A stretch of DNA of 17,426 bases from Candidatus Microgenomates bacterium (GCA_022866885.1 JALHWS010000179.1:1-17426), one strand, 5' to 3'; shown: positions 1 to 8,624, counted from the first letter of the stretch. A program made the numbers and translations. Notes: generated by a model not told the origin, from the letters alone.

Positions 1-9
1 GAAATTTGA

Positions 10-291
10 ATGGCTTTGCAAAAAGGCATGGTTTCAAGCAAATCGAACGAATGGGCAACTCCCCAATGGATATTTGACGAGTTGAACTCCGAGTTTGACT
101 TTACCCTTGATCCGTGCGCCACGAAAGGAAACGCCAAATGCAGGCTGTTTTACACCATTGACGACAACGGGCTGAAACAGAAATGGCAGAACCAACGGGT
201 GTTTATGAATCCGCCCTATGGCGGAAACACCCTTGCGTGGATGCAAAAGGCATATAAATTTTTAATTTATCATGAAAATAGCATTTCTTAA
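10..291 (+). pseudogene. Phage-type DNA N6-adenine methyltransferase (Dam family), 3'-truncated
   Basis: The 93-residue frame matches the N-terminal half of phage DNA N6-adenine methyltransferases (Dam, PF05869-like), which methylate adenine in DNA using SAM. Seen: the family opening SSKSNEWATPQW (residues 9-20), the LDPCAT segment (33-38) and the catalytic NPPY motif (67-70) followed by GG. Family members usually continue for roughly another 70-90 residues. Here homology appears to stop near residue 83, and the last ten residues (FLIYHENSIS) look like read-through into unrelated DNA. The frame overlaps the start of the GT4 gene at 272 out of frame. The likely start is ATG at 10, with Met7 as an alternative. 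Only nine bases lie upstream, so promoter and neighbours are invisible. It is probably an inactive remnant of a phage gene cut by a deletion or insertion. An assembly junction is the alternative. Confidence 0.75.
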
Positions 292-1306
292 CATCTATAA
301 CGGAAGCTGCGAACGGGGATCAGAAGTTTTTGTGAATGAGATAGCTTCAAGGTTGTCGCAAAAACATGCTGTTTGCGTCTTCCAAAGCGGAAAAAAAGGG
401 AAGGAAAATTATCAGGTTAAACACATCGGCGGAATACCCTTCAAACCATATAGCCTGTTTTATGATTTTCTGGTTTTAATTTTTACTCTTAAATGCCTCC
501 CAATCTTATGGAAAGAAAAATACGACTGGATAATTCCGATAAACGGCCGGTGGCAGGCAGTTTTCTGCAGATTATTACGTTCTTTTCGCGGAGGAAAGAT
601 TCTTATCTCGGGTCATGCTGGGGTAGGTATGGAGGATTGGATTAACCTTATAATCGGTAGACCAGAGGTGTTCGTGACTTTGACACCCAGGGCTTATAGA
701 TGGGCTAAGAGTCTTTCGAGTAAAAAAGTGGTCTATATTCCAAACGGAGTGGATTTGCGAGGATTTGAAGCGGATTCAAAGGGATTGAAGTTACCTTTCC
801 CTAAACCGGTGATCTTATGTGTGGCTGCCTTATTACCGTATAAAAGGATTGATTTGCTGATTAAGGCTATGGAATTGATACCAAATGTTAATTTACTGTT
901 AATCGGTGATGGCATTTTAAGAGAGAAGATAGAGAAATACGGCAAAGATTTGTTAGGGAAACGATTTTTATTAATAAGTCACGTCGCTCATGAAGAAATT
1001 TCCCGATATTACCATGCCTGTGATATTTTTTCTCTACCCAGTAAAGAATCGGAGGCCTTCGGTTTAGTTTATCTTGAAGCGATGGCGGCAAATATTCCTA
1101 TTGTAGCTCCTGACGATGAAAATCGAAGATTATTAATTGGTGATGCAGGATTGTATTGCATTGTTACCAAGACAAATGAATATGCCGAAACTCTTAAAAA
1201 AGCCTTAAAAGTGAATTGGGGAAACAAACCGCTTACCCAAGCAAATAATTTTTCCTGGGAAAAAATAGCCTTAAAATACAGTGAAATATTTACGGAGAAA
1301 ATTTAA
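272..1306 (+). CDS. GT4-family glycosyltransferase
   Basis: A 344-residue GT-B fold retaining glycosyltransferase, expected to move a sugar from a nucleotide-sugar donor to a glycan or lipid acceptor on the cytoplasmic face of the membrane. The N-terminal Rossmann domain starts MKIAFLNIYNGS with a GSE loop. GHAG (114-117) precedes the linker PNGVD (157-161). The C-terminal donor domain has a Lys in PYKRIDLL (189-196), LLLIGDG (208-214) and the diagnostic E-x7-E pair (E261 and E269 in EAFGLVYLEAMA). Length is typical for GT4. No Shine-Dalgarno is visible. A TATAAA at 253-258 lies 13 bases before the ATG, and this stretch belongs to the broken Dam frame upstream. The stop overlaps that of the convergent membrane-protein gene. 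Donor and acceptor are not readable from sequence. Confidence 0.9.
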   Translation: MKIAFLNIYNGSCERGSEVFVNEIASRLSQKHAVCVFQSGKKGKENYQVKHIGGIPFKPYSLFYDFLVLIFTLKCLPILWKEKYDWIIPINGRWQAVFCRLLRSFRGGKILISGHAGVGMEDWINLIIGRPEVFVTLTPRAYRWAKSLSSKKVVYIPNGVDLRGFEADSKGLKLPFPKPVILCVAALLPYKRIDLLIKAMELIPNVNLLLIGDGILREKIEKYGKDLLGKRFLLISHVAHEEISRYYHACDIFSLPSKESEAFGLVYLEAMAANIPIVAPDDENRRLLIGDAGLYCIVTKTNEYAETLKKALKVNWGNKPLTQANNFSWEKIALKYSEIFTEKI

Positions 1307-2982
1307 ATTTTATAGATAATATAGTAACTGCTTTGAAAGATTTCTTCAAAAGGTAAAGTATTTTTCTTTTCCACAACCAGATAATCAAATTTGTATTGTT
1401 GTCTAAGTAACAGAATCCTTTCCTTATCCATTTTATTATACCCTTCATATACTTTTTGTTCTGTAATCTGGTTTAAAGGATAATCATTTAGTCCTGATAC
1501 CCTGATGATTCTTGTTATCCAGTCTACTTGCCCGCTGTCAGAAAAAGATCCGGTAATCCAATCCACCACAATAGCTCTTTGGGCGGTTAACCTGAACCGG
1601 AAAAAACCTGGCGGTACCAAAAATATTTTATCCTCCTTCGTCTTTGCCTTTACCCATAATGCCAGGTCGGTTTCCGGAGTGGGAAATGGATAGGGGAGAT
1701 TGAAACTAAGTTGGTAGTGACGGTAAACAAGGGCAAAATTGAAAACGGAGAGAAAAACCAATAAATAACATGCAGATACTTTTTTGCTCCTGGTTAAAAG
1801 TATAGATATTGTCAGAGTCAAAAGGAGAAAAATAAAGCTTCCCGGACTAAAAACAATAATTCTGTCAAAACCCGCAATAATAAAAGGAATGGCGGATATG
1901 GAATATTTTATGTAATTTGGGATATTGCGAAAAATTTGGGAAATGCTGAAACAGCCGCCATAGATGATAATGGCGCCTGCCCAAAAAACAATATTCGTCA
2001 GCCTAAAAAATTGCATGATCATCATAAAATAGACGGGAAGTATTTGCGTAAAGAAAAAACCGGTTACGCAAAGAGTAAAAATGATAAGGAAGAGAAAGTT
2101 GAAACTATTCTTAATTTTCTCATTGAGCCGTTTGGAATAAATAAAATAAAAAATAAAATAGAGAATAATAAAACCCGCAAACTTGAGATATACACTGATT
2201 GGCCAGGTGGATGGCATATAATGATGCGGAAGGCTTACTTTGCCTAAAATATCAAAGAGTTCCCCTTTTGGAATATTTGACTTACTCCCTGAAAAAATAT
2301 ACTGAATGTTTGTATAAAGAGAAAAAGACGAGAGCAGTAAATATAAGCCGACCGATTTAAATATTTTGAGCAAATTTTTCTTAAAGCCCGGTTTTTTACT
2401 CCGGGTATACAATGTGGCTAAAAATAACGAGAAATAAAAAACGAATGGAGCCTCAAAACCAATAAGGGGGTGTATATAGGAAGAAAATGAGAATATGATA
2501 GCCGCAAAAAGAAATTTTTCCGACAATAACAGCCAGTAAGCAAAAAACACCAACCCAAAAGCAAATTTTGCCGGATCAATATCTCTTAAAACATAATCAT
2601 TATTTCCCAACGTCATTTTTTGTCCATAAAGGAGGGTGACAGTTGTTAAGATGGCGGAGATATTGGATTTAAATATTTTTTTGGAAATATTAAAAGTCGC
2701 AAAGGCAATTAATCCACCGGTTAACATAAAAAAAAGCAAGTAAACGATCGGTAAGGAAGTCATTTTAGCCAAATTACCCGAAATAAGAATGAAGAAAAAT
2801 CTTGGAGAAAACCGGGAACTGATGTTTACAAACCAGTCGTTTACAAGATAGTTTTTATCAAGAAAACGCAGGATAAGAGGTATTTGCTCATATTGATTAT
2901 GCTGGACAAAAACATATCTGACGATAAGAGGAAAGATTAAAGTAACGGTAAAAATGACAAAAAAGATTTTCAGGTTTTTCAC
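1303..2982 (-). CDS. Polytopic membrane protein, GT-C/DUF6798-like
   Basis: With a GTG start at 2982 this encodes about 559 residues. The frame stays open up to 3135, but the extra N-terminus is charged, poorly conserved-looking and would run into the divergent gene at 3008. The GTG start gives a normal membrane-protein opening (KNLKIFFVIFTVTLIFPLIV). About a dozen hydrophobic segments are visible. The short motif LRDIDPAKFAFGL and the following SSYIHPLIGFEA resemble bacterial membrane proteins of the DUF6798/GT-C type, as does the soluble C-terminal tail (LALWVKAKTKEDKIFLVPPG, then an FRF and an RAIVVDW motif). A role in lipid-linked sugar transfer is inferred from this and from the glycan genes around it. 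No catalytic DxD can be assigned with confidence. A TATAAT sits 9 bases before the GTG, so the mRNA is probably leaderless. Confidence 0.75.
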   Translation of the reverse strand: MKNLKIFFVIFTVTLIFPLIVRYVFVQHNQYEQIPLILRFLDKNYLVNDWFVNISSRFSPRFFFILISGNLAKMTSLPIVYLLFFMLTGGLIAFATFNISKKIFKSNISAILTTVTLLYGQKMTLGNNDYVLRDIDPAKFAFGLVFFAYWLLLSEKFLFAAIIFSFSSYIHPLIGFEAPFVFYFSLFLATLYTRSKKPGFKKNLLKIFKSVGLYLLLSSFSLYTNIQYIFSGSKSNIPKGELFDILGKVSLPHHYMPSTWPISVYLKFAGFIILYFIFYFIYSKRLNEKIKNSFNFLFLIIFTLCVTGFFFTQILPVYFMMIMQFFRLTNIVFWAGAIIIYGGCFSISQIFRNIPNYIKYSISAIPFIIAGFDRIIVFSPGSFIFLLLTLTISILLTRSKKVSACYLLVFLSVFNFALVYRHYQLSFNLPYPFPTPETDLALWVKAKTKEDKIFLVPPGFFRFRLTAQRAIVVDWITGSFSDSGQVDWITRIIRVSGLNDYPLNQITEQKVYEGYNKMDKERILLLRQQYKFDYLVVEKKNTLPFEEIFQSSYYIIYKI

Positions 2983-2991
2983 TCTGTTTAT

Positions 2992-2999
2992 ATTATAAT
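2992..2999. promoter_or_regulatory. Shared bidirectional -10 palindrome
   Basis: The 8-bp perfect palindrome ATTATAAT lies almost exactly in the middle of the 25-bp gap between the divergent starts at 2982 (minus) and 3008 (plus). It reads TATAAT on the plus strand (2994-2999, 8 bases before ATG) and TATAAT on the minus strand (2997-2992, 9 bases before GTG). Transcription starting 6-9 bases downstream would begin at or next to each start codon, giving two leaderless mRNAs. No convincing -35 box is seen on either side; any such box would lie inside the opposite gene. RNA polymerase could use only one direction at a time. Confidence 0.6.
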
Positions 3000-3007
3000 C
3001 AATACAG

Positions 3008-4516
3008 ATGAACAAACGAAACCTTTCCCTGCTGCCGATAGTTTTTTCCTTTACCGCAGTTTTCCTATGCCTGATAAGAGTTGTCAATGTTTCCCGCATT
3101 CCAATATTTTGGGATGAGGCGATATATTTAAGCATTGCCGACGGATTCCGGAAAGAACCGGCCAGACTCTTAAACTCCTTTTCTTTCTATGCCTACCCGG
3201 TGATGGTTTGGATACAGACTCTTCTGGAGACAATTCTGCCTTTCGTCAGTAAACTGATTTTAGGAAGAGTATTTTTAATTTCGACCGATTTTATATCCGC
3301 TTTTCTGGTTTTTCTGATAAGCAAAAAGTTCTACGGAAAATATATTGCGGCTGTTTCCTCTTTGATCTATCTTGCTCTTCCCCTCACTGTTTTTCACAGC
3401 CGGTTTGTAATGCTTGAATCAATCACCAACATGTTTGTTCTTTTGGCTTTGTATCGGGCGATAATTCACGCGTTGGATACAAAAAATTCGGGAAAAGTTA
3501 GTCTGAAATGGATAGTGTCAGAGGCTTTTTTTATTTCCCTTTCTTTTTTTACAAAGCCTTTGGCCTTAGTCTCATTTATAGCCATATTAATACTTCCTTT
3601 AATAATTCTTCTCAATAAAAAACCGGTCCGGTTTGATAAAATAAAGACGGTCTTTTTCGATTTAATCTTTTCTTTCGGTCTGGCAGGGATCATTATTGCC
3701 ATTTTTGTCCTGCCGCAGTGGCATGAATATGCCAGCTACATGACTGAAAAGGGCAGTTTCACTATAAATTCACTGATTCATTTCCGGGTCAACCTATGGA
3801 AGGCAGCGTGGTGGAGCGGGGCTTATATCGGGGATACGGCCATCTTCCTTATGGGGCTGTTTTTTATATGGGCCCTTATTAAGCGGATGTGGACAGTCTT
3901 GTTTCTTTACCTGTGGATTTTAACCGTTTTTGTCATAGACAGCCTGATTGTTGCTTCTTTTTATCCCCGTCATATTTATCCGATCTCCGTCCCGGTGGCC
4001 TTTATACTGGCCATTTTCTGGGGTTTAGTTTATAAAAAAAGACCCCTTGTTTCACTTATTGCGCTTGTATTTTTCCTTTTTTTCCTAATAAATATAAACC
4101 TGCAGATCATTTTTCATCCGGAAGAGGCACCGATTGCACTGGAGGATAAACAGCAGTTTTTTGATGACTGGTCGTCAGGGGTAGCTTTGGATAAAACCGC
4201 CTATAAACTGAACTACTTATCAAAAGGAGAAAAATATGTCCTAGTGACCAACGGTGACCCTCTCCTTACCTGGGCCCTTGTTAACGAATACAAATTGGAT
4301 GGGGTTGAAATATTGGATACGGGGAGAGTCTGGACTGACAAGTTGGCGCTTAACGCAATAATTAACGGGAGATGTGAAAAGGTAAATTGTTTTTTGGTTT
4401 TAAACCAGAATTTTGATGATGTTCCCTCAAATAGATTTACACTTACGGAAACAATCCCCAAAGGCCGGAACAGAAAAATCAATATTTACCGTTATTCAGA
4501 TGATTCTTTGCTTTAG
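3008..4516 (+). CDS. GT39-like (ArnT/PMT-type) membrane glycosyltransferase
   Basis: A 502-residue GT-C fold protein resembling the dolichyl-phosphate-mannose protein mannosyltransferase and ArnT families, which transfer a sugar from a polyprenyl-phosphate donor on the outer face of the membrane. Seen: a first transmembrane segment (about 8-28) followed by the acidic loop motif WDEAIY (35-40, D36/E37), where the catalytic base lies in this family. Around ten further hydrophobic segments follow, with an HSRFVMLES motif near 130 and a soluble C-terminal domain (about 380-502). The start is ATG at 3008, eight bases after a TATAAT box. It heads the plus-strand glycan block. The following gene has its own promoter-like sequence in the 27-bp gap. 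The sugar and acceptor (protein, lipid or glycan) cannot be told. Confidence 0.85.
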   Translation: MNKRNLSLLPIVFSFTAVFLCLIRVVNVSRIPIFWDEAIYLSIADGFRKEPARLLNSFSFYAYPVMVWIQTLLETILPFVSKLILGRVFLISTDFISAFLVFLISKKFYGKYIAAVSSLIYLALPLTVFHSRFVMLESITNMFVLLALYRAIIHALDTKNSGKVSLKWIVSEAFFISLSFFTKPLALVSFIAILILPLIILLNKKPVRFDKIKTVFFDLIFSFGLAGIIIAIFVLPQWHEYASYMTEKGSFTINSLIHFRVNLWKAAWWSGAYIGDTAIFLMGLFFIWALIKRMWTVLFLYLWILTVFVIDSLIVASFYPRHIYPISVPVAFILAIFWGLVYKKRPLVSLIALVFFLFFLININLQIIFHPEEAPIALEDKQQFFDDWSSGVALDKTAYKLNYLSKGEKYVLVTNGDPLLTWALVNEYKLDGVEILDTGRVWTDKLALNAIINGRCEKVNCFLVLNQNFDDVPSNRFTLTETIPKGRNRKINIYRYSDDSLL

Positions 4517-4536
4517 AAAAATCTGAATTGTACAAT
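4508..4536 (+). promoter_or_regulatory. Promoter for a leaderless GT2 mRNA
   Basis: TTGCTT (4508-4513), a 17-bp spacer and TACAAT (4531-4536) lie seven bases before the ATG at 4544. The expected start point falls at the ATG. There is no Shine-Dalgarno sequence in the gap. The -35 element lies within the last codons of the upstream gene. Confidence 0.6.
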
Positions 4537-4543
4537 ACAATTA

Positions 4544-5365
4544 ATGGTTTCCGTAATTATTCCCGTCTATAACGAAAAGAAAGTCATTTCTGATTGCCTT
4601 TCGTCACTTGCAATACAAAGTTACCCTGATTTTGAGATTATTGTGGTGGATGATGGATCGACGGATAATTCGGAATTAAGAATTAAAAACTTGCGTTATC
4701 ATAAACAGAAACATCAGGGACCGGGTAAGGCGCGGAATTTTGGGGCAAAATACGCCAAAGGGGATATTTTGGTTTTTATCGATGCGGATATGACTTTTGA
4801 TCAGGATTTTATCAAATACCTGATCCAACCGATCGTTGAAAACAAAAGTAAGGGTACTTTCACCAAAGAGGAATATGTTTCAAACTGGGATAATGTTTGG
4901 GCAAGATGCTGGAATTATAACGAAGGTCTGGCAACTTCAAGAAGAATTTCTCCGGATTATCCCACCCGCTCTCCGGTTTTCCGGGCCATCCTCAAGTCGG
5001 AATTCATCAAGGTAAAAGGTTTTGAAGAGAATATCGGTTTTACCGACGATTGGACACTATCGCGGAAATTAGGGTATAAATCCACTCCGGCGGATAAAGC
5101 GATCTGTTATCACGCCAATCCCGAGACGCTTAGTAATGTCTATCGTCAGGCAAGATGGATCGGTAAAAACGAGTTCATTTCCGGATTAAATTGGAAAAGA
5201 ATCGTTAATTTATTGCGTTTTAATCCTCTTATCCAGGCATTTAGAGCGGTTTTTGTCTCCGTGAAGAATAAAGAGTGGTTATTTATGGTTTTTTCACTCT
5301 ATTATTACAGCGGCATAACCGTCAGTATCTTTCTTTCTTTTTTCCATGAAGCTAAATACAAATAA
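4544..5365 (+). CDS. GT2-family glycosyltransferase
   Basis: A 273-residue inverting GT-A glycosyltransferase. Seen in order: the VSVIIPVYNE opening, VVDDGST (34-40, nucleotide-sugar binding), FIDADM (79-83, with D80 and D82 as the metal-binding DxD), FTDDW (166-170, at the position of the catalytic acidic motif) and RQARW (201-205), a degenerate form of the QxxRW motif of processive GT2 enzymes. The C-terminus has hydrophobic stretches (about 245-268), so membrane attachment is likely. The start is set by MVSVIIPVYNE and by a TACAAT box seven bases upstream. Its last 20 bases overlap the next gene. It is expected to extend a surface glycan from a nucleotide-sugar donor at the cytoplasmic face. 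The substrate is unknown. Confidence 0.9.
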   Translation: MVSVIIPVYNEKKVISDCLSSLAIQSYPDFEIIVVDDGSTDNSELRIKNLRYHKQKHQGPGKARNFGAKYAKGDILVFIDADMTFDQDFIKYLIQPIVENKSKGTFTKEEYVSNWDNVWARCWNYNEGLATSRRISPDYPTRSPVFRAILKSEFIKVKGFEENIGFTDDWTLSRKLGYKSTPADKAICYHANPETLSNVYRQARWIGKNEFISGLNWKRIVNLLRFNPLIQAFRAVFVSVKNKEWLFMVFSLYYYSGITVSIFLSFFHEAKYK

Positions 5366-6743
5366 TAAATCGATGTTATTGATTCTTATACTGGCTTTTG
5401 TTTTACGGCTGGTAAATCTGAACCAGAGTTTTTGGCTTGACGAAGCAGCCCAAGTGATCGAATCCGCAAGGCCACTAAGTGCGCAGTTTTCCATCGTCAG
5501 CGATTTCCATCCGCCACTTTTCCACCTGATTTTGCATTTCTGGATGATGCTGGGAAATAGCGAAGTCTGGATCAGGCTTTTGCCCGTCTTATTGGGTGTG
5601 GCAACAGTATACCTTATCTATAAGCTCGGCTGCTGTTTGGGAAAAGAGAGAGAAGGAGAATTAGCCGCTTTGTTTCTGGCCATCTCGCCGTATCATCTTT
5701 GGTATTCGCAGGAGGCAAGGCCTTATATGCTTTTTGTTTTTTTCAGCCTTTTTTCCACTTTGATGTTACTTCGGAAAAAATGGTTGATGTATATCTTGAC
5801 AACAACGCTTCTTATGTATTCCCTATATTTTGCCCCTTTTGTCATCATCGGTCAGTTTTGTTACCTGGTTATTTTTGAAAAGAAAAATTTGAGGCAATTT
5901 CTTAAATGTTTATTGACCGTAATATTACTGTTCTTGCCGTGGCTTCCAGAATTTCTGAGGCAATTGGAGCAGGGGACAAGCGGCTTTTTCAGAGGCTGGA
6001 CAGACATTGTTTCGGTAAATCCCTGGAAAGCCATTCCGCTGACATTTGCTAAATTCATCTTCGGTAAAGGAACAATCAATAATTTATTTATCTATACTCT
6101 GGCAGTTGCGCCGGTATTTTTAATTTTTCTTTATTGTCTCTATGTCATCAGGAAAGATAGAAGCGGAAAAATGTTAAGCACTTTCTTTTTCGTTCCCTTT
6201 GCTTTAGCCATTTTTGTCTCTTTTTTCATTCCCGTTGTCGCTCCCCAGAGACTGATTTTTCTCCTCCCCTTGTTTTGCCTGATTATCGCCAAAGGGATAA
6301 GCGGGATGATTCCGGTTGGAAGGTTACTGGTGATCTTTATTGTGGTTGTCACCGGAATTGCCGGTATAACCGACTATTACACCAATCCTTATGTCCAAAG
6401 AGAGGAGTGGCGCCAGGCGGTAGAATTTGTCGAAGGATCAGGAGACGACAAAACGCTGGTTCTATTTGTTTTTCCCAGTCCTTTTGCCCCGTATCTCTGG
6501 TATGAAAAAGGTACTGTCGAAGCGAAAGGAATCGCGCCGAAATTTATTTTAGATGATAATGACCTGGCTAATTTACAGCCGGAAGTAAATAATAAAAATA
6601 GAATATACCTTTTCCAATACCTGACAGGATTGACCGATCCGAAGGAAAAAACAAGGGCATTTTTATCGGAAAACGGTTTCGTAAACAGAGACACTAAAGA
6701 TTTTCCGGGAGTCGGATTTGTCTATATTTATGGAAAAGAATGA
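5346..6743 (+). CDS. GT39-like (ArnT/PMT-type) membrane glycosyltransferase
   Basis: A 465-residue multi-pass GT-C protein with very clear family motifs. Seen: the first transmembrane helix (about 10-25), FWLDEA (29-34, with the catalytic-loop D32/E33), FHPPLFHLIL (54-63) and SPYHLWYSQEARPYML (114-129), all hallmarks of the PMT_2 family. Further helices follow, then a short soluble C-terminus. It would take a polyprenyl-phosphate-linked sugar on the outer face and add it to an acceptor. The ATG at 5346 overlaps the GT2 gene by 20 bases and the stop overlaps the methyltransferase start by 14 bases, so translation is probably coupled. No Shine-Dalgarno is visible. It is a different subfamily member from the GT39-like protein at 3008, with little direct similarity beyond the DE loop. 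Confidence 0.9.
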   Translation: MKLNTNNKSMLLILILAFVLRLVNLNQSFWLDEAAQVIESARPLSAQFSIVSDFHPPLFHLILHFWMMLGNSEVWIRLLPVLLGVATVYLIYKLGCCLGKEREGELAALFLAISPYHLWYSQEARPYMLFVFFSLFSTLMLLRKKWLMYILTTTLLMYSLYFAPFVIIGQFCYLVIFEKKNLRQFLKCLLTVILLFLPWLPEFLRQLEQGTSGFFRGWTDIVSVNPWKAIPLTFAKFIFGKGTINNLFIYTLAVAPVFLIFLYCLYVIRKDRSGKMLSTFFFVPFALAIFVSFFIPVVAPQRLIFLLPLFCLIIAKGISGMIPVGRLLVIFIVVVTGIAGITDYYTNPYVQREEWRQAVEFVEGSGDDKTLVLFVFPSPFAPYLWYEKGTVEAKGIAPKFILDDNDLANLQPEVNNKNRIYLFQYLTGLTDPKEKTRAFLSENGFVNRDTKDFPGVGFVYIYGKE

Positions 6744-7482
6744 TTTTTGGGCGAAACTATCCGGTCTTTCTTTCTTTTACCGGTGGCATCCGGAAGTGGC
6801 TTTGAGATACCTGCCGATTGTCAGTGAAATAAAGAAATATCCCGGTACGCCAAAAATCTTGGAGGTTGGGTCCGGGGGTTTGGGGATTGCCCCTTATTTG
6901 AAGAAACCCGTAACCGGTCTTGATCTGGAATTTGAACCGCCATATCATCCGATGTTGCATAAAGTCAAAGGATCAGTTTTGAAATTACCTTTCGCCGATG
7001 GATCATTTGATATCGTTTTGACGGCGGATATGTTGGAGCATCTGCCCAAAAGTAAACGCCAAAAAGCCGTCAGCGAAATGCTCCGGGTAGCCAGAGACAA
7101 ACTTTTTATTGCCGTTCCATGCGGAAAAGAAGCATACCAACAGGACAAGGAACTGGACAGCGAATATCAGGAGAAATACCACCGGCGATATCACTTTCTT
7201 GAGGAACATCTCGAAGGGAAAATCGATAAAGGTTTGCCGGAAGAAAAGGAAATTTATGATACAATCCTATCGTCGGCGCAGAGCCTAAAGAAGAAAATCG
7301 AGATAAAGACGTTTAATAATGAAAATCTGCGGTTACGGCAGTTTTTAATGAGAGGCTGGATGAGTAATAATATATTCGTCAATATTTTTTTTCGCAAAAT
7401 TCTGCTTTTGGCTCTTCCACTTTTGAGGAGGATGAATAAAAAGCCGGTTTACAGACAAATATTTGTTTGCCAACTGATATGA
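6730..7482 (+). CDS. Class I SAM-dependent methyltransferase
   Basis: About 250 residues with a Rossmann methyltransferase core. Motif I is ILEVGSGGLG (43-52), the acidic ribose-binding residue is in TGLDLE (62-67), LPFADGSFDIVLTADMLEHL covers motifs II and post-II (86-105), and AVPCG follows. This is the Methyltransf_11 pattern. The C-terminal 100 residues are helical and basic, ending in a hydrophobic stretch (FFRKILLLALPLL), so it may touch the membrane. ATG at 6730 is preferred to the in-frame TTG at 6718, and it overlaps the upstream stop by 14 bases. Its stop overlaps the next start as ATGA. From its neighbours, it probably methylates a sugar, lipid carrier or glycan end. A small-molecule substrate cannot be excluded. 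Confidence 0.85.
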   Translation: MEKNDFWAKLSGLSFFYRWHPEVALRYLPIVSEIKKYPGTPKILEVGSGGLGIAPYLKKPVTGLDLEFEPPYHPMLHKVKGSVLKLPFADGSFDIVLTADMLEHLPKSKRQKAVSEMLRVARDKLFIAVPCGKEAYQQDKELDSEYQEKYHRRYHFLEEHLEGKIDKGLPEEKEIYDTILSSAQSLKKKIEIKTFNNENLRLRQFLMRGWMSNNIFVNIFFRKILLLALPLLRRMNKKPVYRQIFVCQLI

Positions 7483-8624
7483 GAATCGCCATAGACATAT
7501 CACAGGTTGTTTATGAAGGGACCGGTGTGGCCAAATACACCGCTGAATTAGTCAAAAAATTGCTGGAAATCGATAAAGTAAACAGGTATTTACTATTCGG
7601 GATGTCGCTGCGGCGGCAGAAAGCCCTGAAGGACTTTGCCGAATCGGTTTTACCGTTAAACAGTAGAACCATGGTGAAAATATTGCCCCTGCCGCAGAAG
7701 GCAGGTCAAATACTTTGGAATAAACTTCACCTGGTAGACATCGAGCAATTTACCGGCAGAATTGACATTTTTCACTCTTCAGACTGGCTGCAGCCGCCGG
7801 CCCGCGCCAAGAAAGTGACGACTGTCCATGATTTAGTGGTTTATAAATACCCTCAGACTTCCCATCCGGATATTATTCGGGCGCATAAGGAAAGACTGCG
7901 TGGGGTAAAAAAAGAATGCGACCTGGTTTTTGCTGATTCGCTGGCCACAAAAGATGATTTGGTTAATTTGCTCAAATTTAATCCGGCGAAAATCGAGGTG
8001 GTTTATGCCGGTTTGGGAGAAGAATTCAAAAAGACCAGATGCGAAGAAATTGACAGAGTGAGAAAAAAATACGAGCTTTTTGATGATTATATTTTAGCGG
8101 TTGGAACGCTGGAGCCAAGAAAAAATCTCAGTAGAGTTATCAAAGCCTTTGAGAAAGTCTCGCGCAATCCGTTGGTTGTTTCGCGAAGAAAACCGCTGGA
8201 ACTGGTAACTGTTGGCAAAACCGGCTGGCAGGAGAAGTTGCCGCAAACAAGACATATCCGTTCGCTGGGATATATCGATCAGAAAGATTTACCGGCACTG
8301 TACTGCGGAGCTTGTCTTTTCGTCTATCCATCACTCTATGAAGGTTTCGGTTTGCCGGTTCTCGAGGCCATGGCTTGCGGAGTACCGGTAGTGACATCAG
8401 ATCGGGGTAGTTTAAAGGAAATTGCCGCTGATGCCGCCTTGGCGGTAGATCCCGAGGAAGTGGAAGATATTGCCCTTAAAATGACCAGAATTTTTATGGA
8501 TGAAAAGTTAAAGTCAGAATTGATTAAAAAAGGTCTGGAGAATGCAGCCAAATTCACTTGGAAGAAGACCGCCGAGAAAGTGCTTTCTTTTTATAAAAAA
8601 TTAGTCAGGAATTCATCATCATGA
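7479..8624 (+). CDS. GT4-family glycosyltransferase (first of a tandem pair)
   Basis: A 381-residue GT-B enzyme of the mannosyltransferase-like GT4 group. Seen: the GTGVAKYT loop (14-21) near the N-terminus, TVHDLV (115-120), a sequence of the VVYAG type at 174-178, GTLEPRKNL (209-217) with the donor-binding Arg/Lys, and YEGFGLPVLEAMACG (287-301) with the E288-x7-E296 pair. ATG at 7479 is chosen over TTG at 7467 because it forms a 4-base ATGA overlap with the upstream stop and opens with MRIAIDIS. The stop overlaps the next gene in the same way. It shares the whole motif set with the next gene, so the pair probably arose by duplication and adds successive similar residues to one glycan. Confidence 0.92.
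   Translation: MRIAIDISQVVYEGTGVAKYTAELVKKLLEIDKVNRYLLFGMSLRRQKALKDFAESVLPLNSRTMVKILPLPQKAGQILWNKLHLVDIEQFTGRIDIFHSSDWLQPPARAKKVTTVHDLVVYKYPQTSHPDIIRAHKERLRGVKKECDLVFADSLATKDDLVNLLKFNPAKIEVVYAGLGEEFKKTRCEEIDRVRKKYELFDDYILAVGTLEPRKNLSRVIKAFEKVSRNPLVVSRRKPLELVTVGKTGWQEKLPQTRHIRSLGYIDQKDLPALYCGACLFVYPSLYEGFGLPVLEAMACGVPVVTSDRGSLKEIAADAALAVDPEEVEDIALKMTRIFMDEKLKSELIKKGLENAAKFTWKKTAEKVLSFYKKLVRNSSS

Noticed and set aside
1936..2247. Plus-strand 103-residue frame inside the minus-strand membrane-protein gene
   Set aside because: It is antisense to a long coding frame, has low-complexity Lys/Asn-rich content and lacks any promoter or family motif.
2983..3135. N-terminal extension of the minus-strand membrane protein up to an ATG at 3135
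   Set aside because: It would overlap the divergent GT39-like gene by 128 bases, is charged and not membrane-like, and a GTG with a well-placed TATAAT exists at 2982.
6718..6729. TTG start for the methyltransferase, and similarly TTG 7467 for the first tandem GT4
   Set aside because: Each adds only four residues, while the downstream ATG gives the conserved protein opening and, for 7479, a standard ATGA overlap.
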